The notes under the pieces are model-generated. The model was not told where the DNA came from. It made no database searches and saw only the letters and a program-made list of their open reading frames with translations. From Actinosynnema pretiosum (GTDB lineage Bacteria; Actinomycetota; Actinomycetes; Mycobacteriales; Pseudonocardiaceae): a DNA stretch of 64,000 nt. A program made the position numbers and the translations under genes. Positions 60,192-64,000 of the stretch are shown here, in pieces. Position 1 is the stretch's first letter, and the number at the start of each line of letters is the position of its first letter. The stretch is from positions 360,404 through 424,403 of the forward strand of contig NZ_JAMTCF010000008.1 in NCBI RefSeq assembly GCF_024171695.1, written 5' to 3'.

Positions 60192-61235
60192 GTGAAGAGA
60201 ACCCCGGTGCTGATCGTCGGAGCGGGCGCGGTCGGCACCGTGCTCGGCCACCACCTGCGGCTGTCCGGCGCCGACGTCACCCACCTCGTCCGCCCCGGCC
60301 GCGCCGAGCCCCACGCCGCCCCGAAGCTGCTCTACGACTACGACGACGACGAGATCAAGCTCTACCAGGGCTACCACGTGGTCGAGCACGCCTCCGAACT
60401 CGCCGGACGCGACTTCCCGTTCGTCGTCGTCACCCTGGACGGGCACACCAGCCGCACCGAGCAGGGCGTCGCCACGCTCACCTCGCTCGGCGACCTGGTC
60501 CGCGAGAACGACACCGTCGTCATCATGTGCGGCATCGGCGTCGGCCTGCGCCAGCACTACCTGGACGTGCTGGGCATCGACGAGGAACGACTGCTCTTCG
60601 GCGTGCAGGGCGCACTGGCCCACCAAGCCGACCCCACCTTCACCGCACCCCCAGGCAAGGACGCCGAGGCCTTCGCCCGAGCCGACTACTGCTACGCGCA
60701 CCCCAAGCGCGGCACCGGTTTCAGCGTCACCCGCCACAACCCGACCGAGGCCGAGCGCTTCGCGTCCCTGTACAACACCAGCGCAGCCTCCCGCTGCAGC
60801 TACCTGAACCCCCACATGGCCGACGCGTTCAGCGGCGCCCTGTTCGCGATCTACGCGGCGTGGGGCCTCAAGGGCTGGCCCGCGCTGGACGAGGTGATCG
60901 CCGACAAGCCCCTGTGGACGCTGGCCTGCGACGCCCAGCGCGAAATCCTCTCCCTGCCCGCGAACGGCCGCTTCGGCAAGCTGGCGGCGGGCGTCATGGG
61001 CCCGAAGGTGACGGCCGCCTACCACCGCGCCCAGGAGCGCGGCGTCCGCCCGCTGGACCTGGCCAAGTTCAACGCCTTCCACCACGGCGCCAAGGTGCGC
61101 GCCCAGGACGTGGCAATGCTCCGCGACCTGGCAGAGGAAGGCGCACGCGCCGATCAGCCGATGCCCGCCCTGCGCGACCTGCTGGGCCGCCTGGACGCCC
61201 AGGGCGAGCCTCACGAACTGGCCGCGCAAGGCTGA
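60192..61235 (+). CDS. Ketopantoate reductase-like (PanE/ApbA) protein
   Basis: A 347-residue NADP-dependent reductase. The Rossmann start is TPVLIVGAGAVGTVLGHHLR, followed by VTHLVRPGR; the C-terminal helical domain has FGVQGALAHQADP and YLNPHMADAFSGALFAIYAA. Canonical PanE has a conserved Lys and Glu that I did not locate with certainty, so it may reduce another 2-keto acid. GTG at 60192 follows GGAGCGAG; an ATG at 60156 is possible. It converges on the protease gene. Confidence 0.78.
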   Translation: MKRTPVLIVGAGAVGTVLGHHLRLSGADVTHLVRPGRAEPHAAPKLLYDYDDDEIKLYQGYHVVEHASELAGRDFPFVVVTLDGHTSRTEQGVATLTSLGDLVRENDTVVIMCGIGVGLRQHYLDVLGIDEERLLFGVQGALAHQADPTFTAPPGKDAEAFARADYCYAHPKRGTGFSVTRHNPTEAERFASLYNTSAASRCSYLNPHMADAFSGALFAIYAAWGLKGWPALDEVIADKPLWTLACDAQREILSLPANGRFGKLAAGVMGPKVTAAYHRAQERGVRPLDLAKFNAFHHGAKVRAQDVAMLRDLAEEGARADQPMPALRDLLGRLDAQGEPHELAAQG

Positions 61236-61273
61236 CTCCCCCCCTTCCCACCCCACCACCTCCCCAACGCGAA

Positions 61274-61305
61274 CGGCCCCAGTCTCCACCTGGAGACCGG
61301 GGCCG
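61274..61305. terminator. Bidirectional terminator
   Basis: A 14-pair stem CGGCCCCAGTCTCC with one A-C mismatch around a 4-base loop, between convergent genes. An 8-bp repeat (TTCGGCGC, about 3.5 copies) follows at 61313-61342. Confidence 0.75.
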
Positions 61306-61355
61306 CCGCACACCTTCGGCGCTTCGGCGCTTCGGCGCTTCGACGATTTAGCGCT

Positions 61356-62846
61356 CTATCCCTTGCGCCACTTCTGGTTCGACTTGCCGGTGCACTCCCA
61401 CTGCTGGAGCGCCGAGCCGGAGCCCCAGGAGCCGGTGATGTCCACGCACTTGTTGGCCTGCGGGTTCACCAGGTCGCCCGCGCCGCTGAGCACGAACTGC
61501 TGCGCCGGGTTGCCCGAGCAGGTGGCGAGCTGGATCGCCGCGCCGTTGTCGCGCGAGCCCCACGCCACGTCCATGCACATGCCGAACGCGCGCACGGTGC
61601 CGTCACCGGCGAAGGTCCAGTTCTGCGCGTTGGTGCCGTTGCAGTCCCAGACCTGGAGCCGCTGGCCGTCCTTGGCGTTGGAGTTCGGCACGTCGATGCA
61701 CCGGTTCTGGTGCCCGATGATCTTCGTGCCCGACCCGCCGCTGCCGTTGGTGGTCAGCGTGAGCCCGTAGGCCGACAGGATCGGCTTGAGCGGCTGGTAG
61801 ACGCTCGTGCCACCGTTGGAGCAGTTGCCGCCCGCGCCCGAGGTGACGCCCTGGGCCTGGTTGCCGGACAGCACCGCGCCGCCCGAGTCGCCGCCCTCGG
61901 CGCACGCCGTGGTCGACACGAGCCCGTTCACGATCCGGCCGCCGTAGTTCACCGTGACGTTCTTGGCCTGGATGGTGCCGCAGCGCCAGCCGGTCGTGCG
62001 GCCGGAGCGGCAGATCGTCGCGCCGACACCCGCCTCCTGGCTGCCCGCCACCACGACGTTGCCGCCGGAGTAGTTGTTCACCCAGGGCTTGGACGCCCAG
62101 TCACCGTTGGTGCGCACCCAGGCGTAGTCCTGACCGGGGAACGAGGACCCCGCGAACGTGCCCTGGTTGACGTTGTTGAAGCCCTTGGTCGTGCTGCCGG
62201 TGCCACCGCAGTGACCGGCCGTGACGAACCCGCCGTTCACGGGGAAGCCCACCGAGCACAGCGTGTTCCCGTTGATGACGTACTGGTCGCCACCGCGCAG
62301 GTCGTGCGCCGGCTTCATCTCGTGCCCGGTCGTGACCCGGACCGACCCCTCGACACCGGCCTTGGCCGCGAACTCGCGCCCGGCCTGCTCGGAGGCGGCG
62401 GTCACGACCACCGTGTTGCTGGTCGGGTCAACGTACCAGGAGTGCACCGCCTCGGTGCCGCTCCGCGCGCTGTCGAGCGCGGACTTGGTGTCGTCCAACG
62501 CCTTCTCGCTGCGCGCGACCGGAACCGGCTCGGCCCCCTTGTCACGCACGGCCTTGGCCGCCGCGTCGTCCGTGACACCGACCTTCAACTTGCCCTTGTC
62601 GAACCAGGACCCGCCGAACTTCCCGTCCAGCTCGCTCCGCAGCTCCTCGGCGACGGGCACGCCCGCCTGCTCCTTCTGCTGCCGCGCCGTGGCTTCGGCG
62701 GGCGTAATGGCCAGGTCGCGCTCCAGGGCCTCGGGCAGGGTGGCCGAGTCCGGGTTCGCGGCTGGTTCAGCCTGTGCCGCTGCCGCAGGCAGCGTGATCA
62801 ACGCAGCGGTCATGACCGCCGCGCAGCACTGCGCAATGAGTCTCAC
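61356..62846 (-). CDS. Secreted S1 (alpha-lytic-type) protease with ricin B lectin domain
   Basis: A 496-residue secreted proenzyme. The signal peptide (LIAQCCAAVMTAALITLPAA) is followed by a pro-region (ERDLAITPAEATARQQKEQA to about residue 190) that aids folding. The trypsin-like domain has His in GGFVTAGHCGGTG, Asp in SFPGQDYAWVRTN and Ser in ACAEGGDSGGAVLSG. The last 130 residues are a ricin B-type lectin (KIIGHQNRCIDVPNSNAKDG, with QVWDCNGTNAQNW and LQQWECTGKSNQKW), which would bind polysaccharide. GTG at 62846 follows GGAG by eight bases. A GAGAGCGCTCTC palindrome lies upstream. Confidence 0.9.
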   Translation of the reverse strand: MRLIAQCCAAVMTAALITLPAAAAQAEPAANPDSATLPEALERDLAITPAEATARQQKEQAGVPVAEELRSELDGKFGGSWFDKGKLKVGVTDDAAAKAVRDKGAEPVPVARSEKALDDTKSALDSARSGTEAVHSWYVDPTSNTVVVTAASEQAGREFAAKAGVEGSVRVTTGHEMKPAHDLRGGDQYVINGNTLCSVGFPVNGGFVTAGHCGGTGSTTKGFNNVNQGTFAGSSFPGQDYAWVRTNGDWASKPWVNNYSGGNVVVAGSQEAGVGATICRSGRTTGWRCGTIQAKNVTVNYGGRIVNGLVSTTACAEGGDSGGAVLSGNQAQGVTSGAGGNCSNGGTSVYQPLKPILSAYGLTLTTNGSGGSGTKIIGHQNRCIDVPNSNAKDGQRLQVWDCNGTNAQNWTFAGDGTVRAFGMCMDVAWGSRDNGAAIQLATCSGNPAQQFVLSGAGDLVNPQANKCVDITGSWGSGSALQQWECTGKSNQKWRKG

Positions 62847-62884
62847 GAAACAACTCCGTGGGTGCAGGGTGTGGAGAGTTTTGT

Positions 62885-62896
62885 GAGAGCGCTCTC
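62885..62896. promoter_or_regulatory. Palindrome GAGAGCGCTCTC upstream of protease
   Basis: A perfect 12-bp palindrome with the GAGCGCTC core of CebR/LacI-type sites, 39 bases before the protease start. It differs from the CebR box at 28437 in the outer bases. Confidence 0.5.
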
Positions 62897-62999
62897 GTAT
62901 GCGAGCTTCGCAGGAATACCGCAGGTGGGTCAATAGGGGATTCCACATACGACAACTGCGCTGCGTAACGGGAACCGGGGTGAGCGATCGGCGTCGGAA

Positions 63000-63398
63000 T
63001 CAATTCCGGAACTGCTCGAACATCACCTGGTACCCGTCGTAGTCGGCACCCTGGAACACCACCGCCCACCCGGCGTCCTCAGGCGGCAGCACCACCTCCA
63101 GCCCGTCCTGGGCCGCCCACCACCGGTGCAACGCCTCGACGTCCGACACCGGCACCGCCAGCACGAACCCCGCCCCCACCGGCCCCTCCTGCGCGCTCAC
63201 CCGGTCGCGCTCGGAGATGTAGGGGTGCGCCTGCCGGTCGGAGAGGATCAGCCACGTGCGCCCGTGCGTGAGGTACCGCAGCGTCGGCTGCTCGTCGTTG
63301 GGGATCTCCTTGAACCCAACCGCCAGGTACAGGTCCCGCGACCGATCGAGGTCCGCGACCCGCAACCCAACCTTCACCTGACGTGAGCCCATCACCAC
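63000..63398 (-). CDS. VOC (glyoxalase-like) protein
   Basis: A 132-residue protein of the vicinal oxygen chelate fold: two beta-alpha-beta-beta-beta units, QVKVGLRVADLDRSRDLYLA with GFKEI, and FVLAVPVSDVEALHRWWAAQ with VFQGADYDGYQVMFEQ. The usual metal-site Glu is present in the last strand (FEQF), but the first His/Gln position is not obvious, so catalysis is uncertain. Such proteins include glyoxalases, dioxygenases and drug-binding resistance proteins. I used GTG at 63398, nine bases after GGAGG; ATG at 63392 is possible. Confidence 0.78.
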   Translation of the reverse strand: MVMGSRQVKVGLRVADLDRSRDLYLAVGFKEIPNDEQPTLRYLTHGRTWLILSDRQAHPYISERDRVSAQEGPVGAGFVLAVPVSDVEALHRWWAAQDGLEVVLPPEDAGWAVVFQGADYDGYQVMFEQFRN

Positions 63399-63508
63399 GC
63401 GAAAGCACCTCCCGGCCTGTTTCTGAACGGCCCCAAGCCTCGCAGAAACCGCCGGGAGAACCCCTACGTCAACTTTTGACCGCACCCCCACCCACAGCCC
63501 AGACCGCC

Positions 63509-63655
63509 AGCGGGCTGCGGGGCGAGCGCAGCGAGCCCACGCAGCCCCACTCCCGCGTCCCTCTTCTCCGTTTGGCCTGGCGAAGCCCGAGCGCGCTCGT
63601 CAAGATGCCGCCGCACCGCCACGGCAGACCGCCCGAGTCAAACGGCGTCTTGACG
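63509..63655 (+). repeat. Dispersed repeat of about 145 bp, copy 2
   Basis: It starts AGCGGGCTGCGGGGCGAGCG and ends GGCGTCTTGACG, aligning with the minus strand of 36510-36367. Its 3' part holds an inner inverted pair, CGTCAAGA...TCTTGACG. The copy lies between the VOC gene and the IS5-type element. The 21-bp outer inverted arm seen beside copy 1 is not present here. Confidence 0.88.
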
Positions 63656-63699
63656 AGTGAGGTGATCTCAGTGAGGTGTGTGCTGGTCAGGTCCCGCGG

Positions 63700-64000
63700 G
63701 CATGGCACAGGGAGCCTTCCGGTAGGACTGGATTTGCGAAGACCCCGTCCAGGAAAGACTCCCTGTGATCCCCCATCCTGCCATCCTCGACGTCCCCCAC
63801 GCACTGGCCAGGCACCTGGCCCGCCTGCTCAATGCCGAACGCCACCGCCGGGGCACCCGCGCCGGAACCCGCGCCCTGACCTGCCTCGACCAGGCCGTAT
63901 TGGGCCTGCGGTGGCTGCGCGACCACACCGACCCCGCCCGCCTGGCCCGCGACCACCGCGTCTCCCGCGCCACCGCCTACCGCTACCTCGACGAGGTCCT
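63700..64000 (+). mobile_element. IS5-family insertion sequence, left part
   Basis: The transposase leader starts around 63700 (CATGGCACAGGGAGCCTTCC). GGGAG recurs as ACTCCC just before the start codon, but a terminal inverted repeat cannot be confirmed because the right end is not in the window. The left boundary is a guess. Confidence 0.5.
63765..64000 (+). CDS. IS5-family transposase (N-terminal part, runs off right edge)
   Basis: The first 78 residues of a transposase. It begins IPHPAILDVPHALARHLARL and has GTRAGTRALTCLDQAVLGLR with the HTH LARDHRVSRATAYRYLDEV. This pattern (G-T-R-x-G-T-R-A-L-T-C and RATAYRYLDEV) is that of actinobacterial IS5-type DDE transposases. GTG at 63765 follows AGGAAAG by several bases. 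The DDE catalytic part is outside the window, so intactness is unknown. Confidence 0.85.
   Translation, partial: MIPHPAILDVPHALARHLARLLNAERHRRGTRAGTRALTCLDQAVLGLRWLRDHTDPARLARDHRVSRATAYRYLDEV

Overview
The window is very GC-rich DNA with GC-saturated third codon positions, GTG/TTG starts and many 4-bp ATGA/GTGA overlaps. It carries a WhiB protein, a DUF397/Scr1-type regulator pair, an ECF42-DGPF pair and a sunset-domain protein. This points to an actinobacterium of the Pseudonocardiaceae; Actinosynnema or a close relative is my best guess, from gene content only.

Layout. 1-3.1 kb: xylose locus (divergent XylR-like ROK repressor, xylA-xylB, a palindromic operator). 3.2-10.4 kb: small stress-type genes (DUF6480, nucleotidyltransferase, BON, phosphoesterase, SRPBCC, AraC, alcohol dehydrogenase, ChaB, winged helix). 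10.5-11.3 kb: a stand-alone protein that reads as an ExoY/edema-factor-type nucleotidyl cyclase, the most surprising gene here. 11.5-20 kb: orphan sugar-binding lipoprotein, APC permease, GH65 phosphorylase with its beta-phosphoglucomutase, NDH-like flavoprotein. 20-27 kb: regulators and envelope genes (ArsR, sunset protein, WhiB3/WhiD-like, MerR with a B12-like domain, two STAS proteins, an NlpC/P60 hydrolase behind a probable ydaO c-di-AMP riboswitch). 28.4-41.4 kb: plant-polysaccharide genes (AA10 LPMO behind a perfect CebR-type box, two divergent LacI paralogues, GH3, CE7 esterase, GH5 mannanase, SGNH esterase). 41.5-48.2 kb: DGPF/ECF42, Scr1-type regulators, a flavoprotein. 48.3-51.3 kb: alkaline phosphatase with a WxL-like tail next to a DUF916 membrane protein. 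51.3-60.1 kb: a pectin locus (LacI, a fused pectate lyase-pectin esterase, a sugar ABC importer without ATPase, an enolase-superfamily dehydratase, a second pectate lyase). 60.1-64 kb: PanE-like reductase, secreted S1 protease with ricin-type lectin domain, VOC protein, and the start of an IS5-type transposase.

How it fits together. Much of the window serves saprophytic growth on plant cell walls: xylose, cellulose, mannan, acetylated xylan and pectin. Secreted enzymes share a signal peptide-catalytic domain-FN3-CBM2 design and lie next to LacI/ROK repressors with visible palindromes. Convergent genes are mostly separated by strong perfect hairpins. A dispersed repeat of about 145 bp occurs twice, at 36.4 and 63.5 kb.

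Limits: all calls come from reading translated sequence and motifs; no database search was run.
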